DNA from: Xanthobacteraceae bacterium 501b
GTDB taxonomy: Bacteria; Pseudomonadota; Alphaproteobacteria; Rhizobiales; Xanthobacteraceae
Direction of reading: 5' to 3'
Assembly: GCA_000378025.1 (NCBI GenBank)
Contig: KB899087.1
Coordinates: forward strand, 1,426,001 to 1,490,000
DNA length: 64,000 bases
How positions within the stretch are numbered: position 1 is the stretch's first letter; every line of letters begins with the position of its first letter. Under the pieces are notes generated by a model. That model was not told where the DNA came from and ran no database searches. It saw only the letters and a list, made by a program, of their open reading frames with translations. Shown here one piece after another: positions 1 through 8,743 of this stretch. Both the position numbers and the translations under genes were made by a program.

Positions 1-558
1 GATGATCCGCTTCTTCGTGCGATGGCCGCGCTTCTCCACCTCTTCGAGAGTGAAACCAAGCGGCAGGCGGGAGCCGTTATAGAAACCCTGCCGGGCATTC
101 TCCTTCATGGCCCGCAGCACATGCTTGGCGTTCTCGCGGGACTGGTATTCGTCAAACAGGGCGATGACCTGCCGCATCATGACCTGGGCCGGATCGTCCC
201 CGAGCTCCTGGGTGATGGAGACGAGCCGCACGCCGTGCTTCGCGAGGCGGCGGATGTACATCTCCAGCCCAAAGGCATCGCGGAAGAACCGGCTGAAGCT
301 ATGGACGACGATGACATCGAATGGGCGATCGTCATCGGATGCCCGTTCAATCATCCGCTGGAACTCGTGCCGGCTGTCGTCCATCGCCGACGCACCCGGC
401 TCCACATACTCCGCCACAACGGACCAGCCCTGCCGCTCGCAATAGGCGGCGGTCTGGAGGCGCTGATCTGGGATGGACAGGTCAACGTCGGCCTGCCGCG
501 TGGTGGAAACGCGGAGATAGAGGGCGGCCCGGCTGGTGATAGGCAAGGTTACGTTCAT
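1..558 (-). CDS. large serine recombinase (resolvase/invertase family), C-terminus cut by window edge
   Basis: Reading the minus strand from an ATG at 558 gives 186 codons that run off the window. The protein opens with the serine-recombinase signature ALYLRVSTTRQ, which places the nucleophile at Ser18. It continues with EPGASAMDDSRHEFQRM and VHSFSRFFRD, matching the conserved Arg-containing motifs of the resolvase domain. The last visible part (SRENAKHVLRAMKENARQG, then GSRLPLGF) is the linker into a Recombinase domain, so this is the large-serine-recombinase type rather than a short resolvase. A strong ribosome site (AGGGAGG) lies about 10 nt before the ATG. Family function is DNA strand exchange by a mobile element; the element's target cannot be told from here. 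Confidence 0.9.
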   Translation of the reverse strand, partial: MNVTLPITSRAALYLRVSTTRQADVDLSIPDQRLQTAAYCERQGWSVVAEYVEPGASAMDDSRHEFQRMIERASDDDRPFDVIVVHSFSRFFRDAFGLEMYIRRLAKHGVRLVSITQELGDDPAQVMMRQVIALFDEYQSRENAKHVLRAMKENARQGFYNGSRLPLGFTLEEVEKRGHRTKKRII

Positions 559-596
559 GGCCCAATCGCCTCCCTCAAGCCCCTTCGGCAGCACCG

Positions 597-884
597 TCAC
601 CTCAAGAGCGCGTCGATCTCCCGCCTGAAGAAGGCCTCGATCACATCGACTTCTTCAGGTGCGATCGGAACGCTCGATGGCCAGTCGTCGGTGACATGCA
701 CGACCTTGGAATCATGCTCGACGGAGTCAGCGGGCGCAAGGTTTTGCTCAGCATCTCGAATGACGCGCGCATCGCGGCGCGGGATCTTTGAGAGTGGTGC
801 GCCAGCCAAGCTCGAAGCTGGCGATGGAGCATCGCTGCCGACACGGAATATTTTCTTCGGACGAAACGGACGCGAGTGGCGCAT
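597..884 (-). CDS. small conserved protein upstream of the serine recombinase
   Basis: A 95-codon frame ends 38 nt before the recombinase start and runs in the same direction, so the two are probably co-transcribed. The product is basic at the N-terminus (RHSRPFRPKKIFRVG). It carries a central KVVHVTDDWPSSVP stretch and ends in an acidic-hydrophobic helix (EEVDVIEAFFRREIDALL). No catalytic motif or membrane segment is visible. I recall similar small proteins of unknown role next to recombinase genes in alphaproteobacteria, but that is memory, not a search. It could be a recombinase accessory factor; no function is assigned. Confidence 0.55.
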   Translation of the reverse strand: MRHSRPFRPKKIFRVGSDAPSPASSLAGAPLSKIPRRDARVIRDAEQNLAPADSVEHDSKVVHVTDDWPSSVPIAPEEVDVIEAFFRREIDALLR

Positions 885-1321
885 GCGCGGAGGATCAAGG
901 GCATCCCCCCACTCGCCAAGGGGCCGATTCTACGCCGCAGAACAACCGCGTGCAGCAGGGCGAAAATACTTGCCAGATGCGGCGCGGGAGTCTTTCCCGG
1001 GATACGCTTGGTGGAGCGGTCTGGCGGCAACGACCCATACTTGGCGTTCGCCTGCCCTTGCAGCGAAGTCTACTTTGCGCCCCCATTCGGCCATTGCGGA
1101 AAAAATCACCGATCCCGAAACCCGCCCTTCGTTCATGCTGCACTAAACACCAGGCTTGATGGAAAGCAGCCCGTTCAATTCCGGCAGAATTGGTGTAATC
1201 GGACGGCCGCTCGTACCGATCGCCTTAGACTAAGAGCTGATCGACTTAACCCGCTTCAAAAGAACTGCATTCTTCCTCCTCCCCGCTGGACACCGGATTT
1301 GATCTGCGCGACGATCTCCAG
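885..1321. other. 437-nt stretch without a convincing gene
   Basis: Several frames are open here on both strands, but they are short, rich in Arg, Cys and Pro, and have no recognisable motif. The stretch separates the minus-strand recombinase pair from the plus-strand NTPase gene and must hold both promoters. I could not identify a convincing -35/-10 pair. No repeat or terminator hairpin stood out. Confidence 0.5.
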
Positions 1322-4300
1322 ATGGCTGGTCAAGATCAGAAACTCACAAGCATTCCTCTCCCGATCATCGCCCAGTTGGACGGCCGAGACGCAGCGCTCT
1401 GGCTAGTTGACGACGGCTCCACGGATGCACGCGCCGCCGCCTCGCTCTGCCGCCTACCATGGAGCGTTGTGCTCTCTGAACGCTCGGACAAGCCCTTTAC
1501 AACCGAAATCGAGACTCCCGAGGCGATTGACGACCCATTGGTTCTTCGCCGAGGCCTGATCCACCTCGTCGAGACGGATCCCGCGGATGTGGTTTTGCCA
1601 CGGCGGCACCTGGCTGTGCTCCTTCTTAACGGACGGCAAAGTGAGCGACGAACCGGCCTCACCGCACTGACGCGCCGGCTAACGATGCTTCAAGCGCTCC
1701 GCCGTCGCCCAGCCCACCACCTGATCGTAGTCGTATCTGGGCGCTTCGCCATACCAGAAGACCTGGACGCACTATGGGAAGACGGTTTCAGGACCCTCAT
1801 TACGTTCGTATCGGACGACGCAGACGCGGACGGAACGATTCGTCAGTGGCAGCGCGACCGGGGCGGAACGCCTGTTGGTCTGCTCAGGGCATCGATCTCC
1901 GAGTTCGCCGCCTCGCTGCGGGGAGAGTACCTGCGCGGCCGGGACGGCGCCCTCTTGGTCAGGATTCGCGACGAGCAAGGGAAATTGCGCGACGTTGTCG
2001 CTACCGGGCTGGACGACCCCCAACGTCCGGTGCTGGCTTCCTACGATCTACTCGGGGTCGACGCGCTCACGCCACTCCAACCCGCAGATCTCGCCGCCGA
2101 CGAAGTGGATGGGTTCTTCGCCGATCCCGCCGCTTCTTGGCGGCCCTACGCCGCTGGGATGCCGTGGCAGCGGGATCCGAACGCCTGGGAGACCCTTCGC
2201 ACGCGGCTAAGACGGCTCGACCGTCGCGGCGTGGAAGAGAACCGCATCCTCTACCTCTCGTGCGAGCCCGGCGCGGGTGCCACAACGTTGCTTCGCGATC
2301 TCGCTTGGCGCGCGGCGTCGAACGGCTACCCGACTCTCGTCGCGAAACGGGGCGCCTCGCCGGGAACTGGACTCGAGATGTCCGGGCTACTAACCAGGCT
2401 AGTCAATGAACGCCCTCAGGCTGAAATCTCCGAAATTTACGAGGCGCCGTGTGTGCTCGTATTTGATCAGGGACACTGGGAGGGACGGGAGGCAGAACTC
2501 CTCAGCTACGCTAGGGAGATCGCCACAAGCGGCCGCCGGGTCTGCATGCTGCTCGCGACCGGGCCGCTCGTCGGAGTAGGCATCCTGTCCGACCACAGGT
2601 TCGTCGCTCTCGCTAATCTCACACATCGCGTCGCAGCGAACGATGCCGTCCTGCTCGGCCGCCACCTCAACCGCTTTCTCGTTCCGCATGGGACGGACAG
2701 ATCGGAGGCCGAATGGCGAGCCTTCTTCGACACCTCAGCGGTGGGCACGTCGCGCAGCATCGCGGCATTCTGGATTGTCCTATCTTTCTGGCTGCAGCGG
2801 CAAGTCGACCTCGGGGAGACCGTGCAGTCTCGTGTTTACCGTGCGTTCCGCGACACAGTTACGGACGCGGAAATCCGGACGGCCCTGCTCAGGATCGCCG
2901 CCTTCAGTACTGTTCGGGAGCCTCTACCAGACGAACTGCTCCCACCCTCAGCGGGATGGCCCATCTCGGACCGCATTGAGGATATGCGGAAAGAGCTAGG
3001 TGTCCTTGGCCTCGTCGAGTTCCGCGCTGAGACCGAACGCTATTGGGCGATGGCGCACAGTCTCCTAGGGCGTTATCTGATCAACGGCCTCTTTTACGAC
3101 CAGCCGGCTAGGGAGGTCGAGGGTTACGGGGCGGCGACCAATCCCGAACACATGCGCTTCCTAATCCTGCGGGATATCTCCGCATCGCCGATCTTACAGA
3201 GTGTCTATCTGCGCGAAGTGGCGGAGTCTTTCGCCGTCTCGATCTTCAAAATCGACCCGAGCCGGGGCTACGGAGTTTTCGCCCCATACTGGCGGGAGGT
3301 CCTCGCGGCCCTCGATAACATGCCGCGCTCTTTGCGCGGCACCAGCCGTACCTTTCTGCACCATTGCGCCATATCCAGGCGGCGCATCGCATCCGACCCG
3401 GACCTCTTCCATCTTAGCGGCGATGAGCGAGTCGACATCTTGCGAAGAGCGGCAGAGGACTTGCAGACCGCACTGCGACTCGACGCCGAGGAAGGAGGCG
3501 AGTCTGATATCAACATCTACAACTCGCTCGCGCACGCGCTTTACGACCTTGCTGACGCCGAATTGGCTGCGGGCCACGATCCGGCAAGCGTCGAAGCATC
3601 ACGGAAGGCCGCCGAGGCGACAACCCGACGCGCATATGGCTTGAACCCGGACAACTCCTTCGTGGTTGAGACCTACGGACGTGCCCTGTTGGCCGAGGGA
3701 GCGGCGGATCTTGCCGTGGCTGCATCGCGGGCACTGGAGGTCCTCGCGCTCGTCTACGGCCTTATGGAGCGGCCGGGATCCGAGCCGAGGCGCAACGCGC
3801 TCGGCAGGCTAGCAGAGAGCGCATTCGCGCTCCTGATGGCGAGCGGGGGCGCTGGCGACAGGGATCTAAACACCGAGACCGGCGCCATCGCGGCAGCCTT
3901 AGCGCAGCTGGGCGAAGGTGTGCGACATCAGAAGAACCTGTCCCTAGCAGATTTACCTCCGGCGAACCGTGCCGCGGCCGCAGAGATGCTCTCCGGCCCG
4001 TTGCTGACCGGCAACGTGCAGGCAGTGAAGTTGCGCTACCTGCTCACCGTCATCGATGATCCGGCGAACTTCGATCTGCAACTGGAGCTTCTGCAGTCGC
4101 TGAACGGCAGTGGCCCGGCCTTCACGCCGCAGATGCAATTGGAGTTGGCCGTCCTGATGTTCCAGCGCGACCGCGCGCACGAGGGCGAGATTCAGTTCCG
4201 TCGCCTTCGCGGCCTATGGCGCAAGGGTGAACATTTCGTCGAGGTACCGCCGCGGCTTCAATGGCTCCTGGGTTTGTCCGGCGGCGATCGACGACAGGTG

Positions 4301-4492
4301 CGCGCTCGGGTGACGGCGAACACCGACGGACGAGCGTTTGCCAAGGTGTCGGAGCTCGACAACGTTGAGGTGCCCTTCCGCGCGGAGCAGTTCGGACAGC
4401 CAAGGTTCGCTCCTGGAGCCCCGCTGGCCGGGTTCATCATCTTCGGACACAACGGTCCGCTGCTCCGGCCCCTCACGGCGCCCTGGAGATGA
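1322..4492 (+). CDS. STAND-like P-loop NTPase with helical-repeat C-terminus (putative defence protein)
   Basis: The product has 1056 residues. A P-loop-like motif CEPGAGATTLL lies at residues 314-324, with Ala320 where Walker A normally has Lys. A Walker-B-like CVLVFDQ follows, with Asp382. This nucleotide-binding pair, followed by an all-helical region and TPR-like segments (about 720-1000, e.g. INIYNSLAHALYDLADAELA), is the layout of STAND signalling NTPases. The first 200 residues have an alternating strand/helix pattern (AALWLVDDGSTDA, PWSVVLSERSD, HLAVLLLNGR, HHLIVVVSGR) that could be a degenerate Rossmann or SIR2-like module; this is an inference. The start is the first ATG of the frame and has only a weak ribosome site. 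The stop overlaps the next gene by 4 nt, indicating translational coupling. No homologue is firmly recognised. Confidence 0.8.
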   Translation: MAGQDQKLTSIPLPIIAQLDGRDAALWLVDDGSTDARAAASLCRLPWSVVLSERSDKPFTTEIETPEAIDDPLVLRRGLIHLVETDPADVVLPRRHLAVLLLNGRQSERRTGLTALTRRLTMLQALRRRPAHHLIVVVSGRFAIPEDLDALWEDGFRTLITFVSDDADADGTIRQWQRDRGGTPVGLLRASISEFAASLRGEYLRGRDGALLVRIRDEQGKLRDVVATGLDDPQRPVLASYDLLGVDALTPLQPADLAADEVDGFFADPAASWRPYAAGMPWQRDPNAWETLRTRLRRLDRRGVEENRILYLSCEPGAGATTLLRDLAWRAASNGYPTLVAKRGASPGTGLEMSGLLTRLVNERPQAEISEIYEAPCVLVFDQGHWEGREAELLSYAREIATSGRRVCMLLATGPLVGVGILSDHRFVALANLTHRVAANDAVLLGRHLNRFLVPHGTDRSEAEWRAFFDTSAVGTSRSIAAFWIVLSFWLQRQVDLGETVQSRVYRAFRDTVTDAEIRTALLRIAAFSTVREPLPDELLPPSAGWPISDRIEDMRKELGVLGLVEFRAETERYWAMAHSLLGRYLINGLFYDQPAREVEGYGAATNPEHMRFLILRDISASPILQSVYLREVAESFAVSIFKIDPSRGYGVFAPYWREVLAALDNMPRSLRGTSRTFLHHCAISRRRIASDPDLFHLSGDERVDILRRAAEDLQTALRLDAEEGGESDINIYNSLAHALYDLADAELAAGHDPASVEASRKAAEATTRRAYGLNPDNSFVVETYGRALLAEGAADLAVAASRALEVLALVYGLMERPGSEPRRNALGRLAESAFALLMASGGAGDRDLNTETGAIAAALAQLGEGVRHQKNLSLADLPPANRAAAAEMLSGPLLTGNVQAVKLRYLLTVIDDPANFDLQLELLQSLNGSGPAFTPQMQLELAVLMFQRDRAHEGEIQFRRLRGLWRKGEHFVEVPPRLQWLLGLSGGDRRQVRARVTANTDGRAFAKVSELDNVEVPFRAEQFGQPRFAPGAPLAGFIIFGHNGPLLRPLTAPWR

Positions 4493-5193
4493 GCGGCGTC
4501 GTCGAACAAATGGCCGCCCTTCTGGGCTGGCCCATCGCGCGTGTGAATGTGATTGTGGAAGGGACCTCCGACGTAGCGTACCTAACGCGAGCATCTGATC
4601 TGCATGCGGAGCGGCACGGACGACCGCTGATCGACGCTGATCTCGCGGTCTTGGCGGCCGGGAAAGGGAACGACGGCGGTGTGGATGGCGTAAGTAGGCG
4701 TCTCGGGATGTTCCTGCAGCTAGCGGACGTAGACCGGGACGCCACAGGCGCGACCCGGTTCCGTTTCGCGGGACTGCTGGACAACGACATCGCCGGCCGC
4801 CGAGTGTTCACCACGGCGGATCCGATCATCGGTAGGTATGAGGATCTTTTCGTGCTCCGGCCCGTCATGCCTGCGTTCCCCGCAGGCTACGATCGCAAGT
4901 TGGTAGTCACCCAAGCCAACCTGGCATTCGCAACTTTGGATTGGGAAATCGAAGACCTCTGCTCTCAACGCCTGATCGCAATGCTGTCGGCCAGCTTCCC
5001 CGGCGCGGTGTTATCGTCGACCATCAACGGCGCGTACACGCATCATGAATTACATGATGACGCGAAGCCAGAGCTCAAGCGCATATTCCTCGAACACGCT
5101 AACTTCGAGGACGCGCTGGGTATGATCGCACTTCTTCGCATCCTGCGGGAATACTTACTTCTGCCCTACAACTTTATTCAATCACGACCTTGA
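4489..5193 (+). CDS. stand-alone TOPRIM-domain protein (OLD-nuclease-like), partner of the NTPase
   Basis: The 234-residue product shows both TOPRIM signatures. VNVIVEGTSDVAYL carries the catalytic Glu (Glu24), and GLLDNDIAGR carries the metal-binding DxD (Asp98, Asp100). A Gly-rich AGKGNDGG segment lies between them. This matches the TOPRIM half of OLD-type nucleases, here without its own ATPase. The ATG overlaps the upstream stop (ATGA), so the two proteins are made together and probably act together: the NTPase as sensor or switch and this protein as a metal-dependent nuclease effector. Residues 130-234 are helical and unrecognised. The TOPRIM assignment is confident; the effector role is inferred from coupling and from the defence-island setting. 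Confidence 0.8.
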   Translation: MSGVVEQMAALLGWPIARVNVIVEGTSDVAYLTRASDLHAERHGRPLIDADLAVLAAGKGNDGGVDGVSRRLGMFLQLADVDRDATGATRFRFAGLLDNDIAGRRVFTTADPIIGRYEDLFVLRPVMPAFPAGYDRKLVVTQANLAFATLDWEIEDLCSQRLIAMLSASFPGAVLSSTINGAYTHHELHDDAKPELKRIFLEHANFEDALGMIALLRILREYLLLPYNFIQSRP

Positions 5194-5466
5194 GGCGCAG
5201 AGGCTAACGGCCATTGAACGACCGTACCTACATCTTCTAGCGCTAGGGAAAGCCTGAAACCGGCGTCTGCTAAGAGGGAGCAGTCGCCTGAAGCCCGCCA
5301 TTCCGCAATCGGCCCCGATTGCACCGTTCCCATCTTGAGTGGGCGGCTCGTAGTTTTGCCTCTACGGCGCTTCCGGCCCTGCTGCTGAAGCGGATTGCCA
5401 ACGTGGCAACGCGCCATCGCGCGTCGCGTGAGCTGCGTAGAGATTCGCTTCTCGAACCCTCAGCAC

Positions 5467-7752
5467 TTAGGCCGCCTCCCACACCTTGTTGAGAATCTGG
5501 GCCGCGAGAGCCGCCTTATCCTGAGGCAGAAAGCGCCCGTAGTGCTTGGCGACCATCTCCGGGGTGTCCTGGATGGCGTAGCTCGCCTGCTCGTAGGAGC
5601 CGGTCTTCTTGAGGATATGGGTCGCGAGCACGTCGCGGACATTGTGCGGGCCGTGCGGCAGGAGGCCCTTGATGGCGCCGCGGCCGGTATAGGGGTTGTG
5701 GATGCCATAGCGCTGGATCGCCAGGCGCCAGGCCTCATAGAAGGTGTTCTGGCAGTACGCGGCATCCTTGCTGGTGAGTTTCACCGTCTTGACGAACAGC
5801 GTGCCCGGGTCGGCAGCATGCTTCAGCAGCACCCGGCGGTGCCGATCGATATAGGCCTCGAGATAGTGATAGAGGCCGCCGAGGTCGGGCAGGATCAGCC
5901 GGAACGGCTTGCTGCCGAAGAAGGACGAGTTCGCGTTCTTGAAGGCGATGGAAGGGATAAGAACCTCCCATCCCTGATCGCGCTCGCTCCAGCGCAACTC
6001 GCCACGCTTCATCTCCGCGAGGCGCCGCTCCGAGGTTGGCAGGTCGCCGCGCGGACAGACGAGGAGCTGACGCAGGTTCTTCTGCCGCAGCCCGAGATGC
6101 AGGCCGAGCCGCAGCATGAGGAACGCCCGCACCGCCTCGGCCGCCGCGCGCGGGTAGCGCTTCTCGTCCGGCATCAGCCGCAGGATCTCCTCAGTGATCT
6201 TGCGATACTCGGCGACCGGGCTGTCCGCCTCCAGAACCGCGATAATCGGCTCGAAGGGATCACGGTGGATACGGGCTACGCGCTGCACCTCCCGTGCGCG
6301 GGCGAGGCCATGGCGATGCATCTGCTCGCAGGCCGCGTCCCAGTCAGCACGGGCAGCGGCAACGTCGCGCTCGGTGATCAAATTGGGAATAGGACGGATG
6401 CGTTCCGCCAGTTGCGGGTTCTGCCGCAGCCAGCCTGTCTCGGCGCGGGTGAGCGCGGCAGCAATCCGCAGCATGTCGACCTCCCACGCGGTGTAGAAGC
6501 CGCGCCGACGCTCGCGCCATTGGATGTACCAGTCCCACACAATCGGGAAGACCAGTAGGCCGAAGCTCAGATTCTCCAACGGAACGCCAAAGCCGTGGAC
6601 CGCGCCGCTGGGTGAGGCCGCCAGCGCACCGAACATCAGACCGAGATGCTCGACCTTCTGGGATGCCGTCTCCTCGCCCCAGACACCGTTGCGCTGATAG
6701 CCGAAGGCCGTCAGCGTCGCCGTCTTGAACCGGATGAGATCGGCCATCTCCTCGGCCAGCTGGGGCGGCGCATCGAGCGCCGCACTTGCGAGATCCGGAT
6801 CCGGCAGCGATCCATCCGCCTCCCGGCAAAACCGGTTCAGCCCGCGCGGCCGGGCGGATTGGTCGAGCAGGCCGGGAAACCGGATCGAATAGCGCTGCTT
6901 CATGGCGGCTGCCTGGAAGCGCCGATAGTCGGTCGTTCCCGTGATCACCACCCGCTGCACCCACTCAAGGATCTCCTCCCGCTCCTTCAACGGGCGCCGA
7001 TCAAAATCATGCGGTAGGTGCCAGGCGAGGCGTCGCCGCTCGGCTCGACTGATGCCGGCGATGGTCCCCGCCGATGTGCACCGATCTCCGTTCGGCAGCT
7101 TCGAACGGAAGTAACCCGGCGGCAGACGGTAGCGCCGCTCGATGAGCTCCAGCGCCGCGAGACTTCGGGAGGCGCGCGGCACCTTCACGCCGCGGCGCCA
7201 CATTTTAAGCGCGGAGGCGTCGACCTGGCCCGCGCTCGCCTCAAGGACACGGGCGAGATGCATCGCGGAGTCGCCATGGCGGCGCATGTGAAGATCGAGC
7301 GCATCGGCGAATGAGGGCGGGTCCGTCCAAGGCCGGCCGTCGCTCTCGGGGAACTCGACGATCGGCTTTGCCCGAGGGCCGCGTCGACGCGGCACAGCGT
7401 CGAGCCGCTGAGCATCACGCTGAAGCTTGCTCCTCTCCAAGCGGGACGGTGCCCGGCGCGCTGCGGCACGCTTCACCGTGACGTGGCCGCGGCGCGCCAG
7501 TTCACGGCGCAGCGCATCAAGGCCTGGCGCAAGCGCGGGGCCGGCACGCTGCAGATCGGCGTGATCCACGTCACAGGCGTGAGCAATCGCGTGCCAGTCA
7601 TAGTCGCGCTCCGTCAGGGGCGGTGGCACGCGCGCAGCGAGGAGATCGAGCAGCCAGTTCTGAAACAGGTCGGCGTCGCGAGACGACAGGACGGTCGTGG
7701 CACGCTGCTGGCAGAACTTCACCAACATGCGCGCGAAGCTCGTACGGGGCAT
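5467..7752 (-). CDS. large tyrosine recombinase / integrase with embedded HTH
   Basis: The 761-residue product ends in a tyrosine-recombinase catalytic domain. GLRQKNLRQL supplies the first Arg (Arg556), GPHNVRDVLATHIL supplies the His-x-x-Arg pair (His703, Arg706), and PEMVAKHYGRF supplies the nucleophile Tyr738. A Lys in IPSIAFKNANSS is a candidate for the beta-hairpin Lys. The N-terminal half is much longer than in typical integrases. It holds a Cro/CI-like stretch at about 160-240 (FADALDLHMRRHGD, ALKMWRRGVKVPRASRSL) that would bind DNA. The gene sits between the NTPase/TOPRIM pair and the restriction genes, facing the opposite way, and probably mobilises the island. No attachment-site repeat was identified. 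Codon 9 (7728) is an alternative start. Confidence 0.85.
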   Translation of the reverse strand: MPRTSFARMLVKFCQQRATTVLSSRDADLFQNWLLDLLAARVPPPLTERDYDWHAIAHACDVDHADLQRAGPALAPGLDALRRELARRGHVTVKRAAARRAPSRLERSKLQRDAQRLDAVPRRRGPRAKPIVEFPESDGRPWTDPPSFADALDLHMRRHGDSAMHLARVLEASAGQVDASALKMWRRGVKVPRASRSLAALELIERRYRLPPGYFRSKLPNGDRCTSAGTIAGISRAERRRLAWHLPHDFDRRPLKEREEILEWVQRVVITGTTDYRRFQAAAMKQRYSIRFPGLLDQSARPRGLNRFCREADGSLPDPDLASAALDAPPQLAEEMADLIRFKTATLTAFGYQRNGVWGEETASQKVEHLGLMFGALAASPSGAVHGFGVPLENLSFGLLVFPIVWDWYIQWRERRRGFYTAWEVDMLRIAAALTRAETGWLRQNPQLAERIRPIPNLITERDVAAARADWDAACEQMHRHGLARAREVQRVARIHRDPFEPIIAVLEADSPVAEYRKITEEILRLMPDEKRYPRAAAEAVRAFLMLRLGLHLGLRQKNLRQLLVCPRGDLPTSERRLAEMKRGELRWSERDQGWEVLIPSIAFKNANSSFFGSKPFRLILPDLGGLYHYLEAYIDRHRRVLLKHAADPGTLFVKTVKLTSKDAAYCQNTFYEAWRLAIQRYGIHNPYTGRGAIKGLLPHGPHNVRDVLATHILKKTGSYEQASYAIQDTPEMVAKHYGRFLPQDKAALAAQILNKVWEAA

Positions 7753-8371
7753 CGGCGGTCAGTGCAGGCACGTTGTGGAGAGGCGACTCGCCTCGGTCAG
7801 GGGCGGCGTTTCTGCCGAGAAGCCGCTCGCTCTGCTACGCCCCAGAAGTGGCAGGCCTCGCGATCCAAAACCGAGGGGTGATGGCCCTCAGCGGGCATCA
7901 GACGATGACAATGTGCGACTAAGCGTTCGAATAGAAAGATTCCTGCTGGTCCTGCACATTGTTATCAAGTGGCGTAATGTGTCTAGATCAAGCAAATACC
8001 CTGCAAAAACAACCATCCGACCGCCGCGCAATGTTCGCGCTTTTATCCTGCCCTCAAGCTAGCCCGCTTCGCCGGCCCGAAACGAGACCACGTCTCATCG
8101 CTGCGATACTATGACGGAGCGGCAGAAAACGCGCCGTGGGCGCCGAGCGCTACCGGCTGTTCGTCAGGCCCTCCGGAAATGCGATGCCAGACTGGTGCAG
8201 GCACCGCCACGTGGGCAGCGACGTCGCCATTCAACGCCTTGCCTGAAGCGAAGCGGCTGTCGGTGCCCCGCTCAAGACTGGCGATCGCGGTGCGAAAAAG
8301 CTGCAAAGGAACTGCCGCCGAACCGCGCTGAAGCCTCAGCGATCTTGCGCAGGAGCTGCGGTCGCTGAGGC
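7753..8371. other. 619-nt intergenic stretch upstream of the integrase
   Basis: No frame here gives a recognisable protein. The part from about 7,960 to 8,050 is more AT-rich (for example taccctgcaaaaacaacc) and is a plausible promoter region for the minus-strand integrase. A plus-strand frame at 8111-8368 and a minus-strand frame at 8109-8567 are open but compositionally biased, and the latter overlaps the HTH gene. The stretch may hold the recombination site of the integrase, but I found no direct repeat that proves it. Confidence 0.4.
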
Positions 8372-8611
8372 CTATGCCGGCGCTGGCGGCTTGCGGAAGC
8401 GCACACCGGCGCCGCCGCCATTCTCTGGAATGAACTCTATGCCGGCGGCTTCGAACGCCGCTCGAATGGCCAAAAGCGTGCTCGCGTGAGCGGCGTAGTC
8501 GTTCTCGATCCGTGTCACCGTCGCAGCAGTTATGCCGGCATGGTTGGCGAGATCGCGTACGCCCCATCGCAGCGCCGCGCGCGCCATTCGAACCTGTTCA
8601 GACGTTAGCAA
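8372..8611 (-). CDS. small Cro/CI-family (XRE) transcriptional regulator
   Basis: The 79-residue product is a single helix-turn-helix domain. MLTSEQVRMARAALRWGVRDL leads into LANHAGITAATVTRIEN, with the two HTH helices around residues 20-40. The tail EFIPENGGGAGVRFRKP is characteristic of a large alphaproteobacterial family of mini-regulators often found on islands and phages. It probably binds DNA as a dimer and represses promoters in the 8,612-8,743 gap or its own. No sensor domain is present. Confidence 0.85.
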   Translation of the reverse strand: MLTSEQVRMARAALRWGVRDLANHAGITAATVTRIENDYAAHASTLLAIRAAFEAAGIEFIPENGGGAGVRFRKPPAPA

Positions 8612-8743
8612 ATTTATACCTTGACATAATTTCTCGGCGATTCAGACTCGTCTTCTTCGCTGCCCAGCAGTGAAGCGGCCAAGCGGAGCGGTTGCAACGC
8701 TCTACTTGGCCTGACCACAACCAAGCTGCGTGGAGCTCGGATC

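Noticed and set aside
22-1146. Long plus-strand open frame over the recombinase
   Set aside because: It is the antisense of the serine recombinase and its upstream neighbour; the plus-strand product has no motif, while the minus strand has clear resolvase signatures.
8109-8567. 152-codon minus-strand frame
   Set aside because: Its first part is an out-of-frame shadow of the Cro/CI-type regulator gene and the remainder has no recognisable features.
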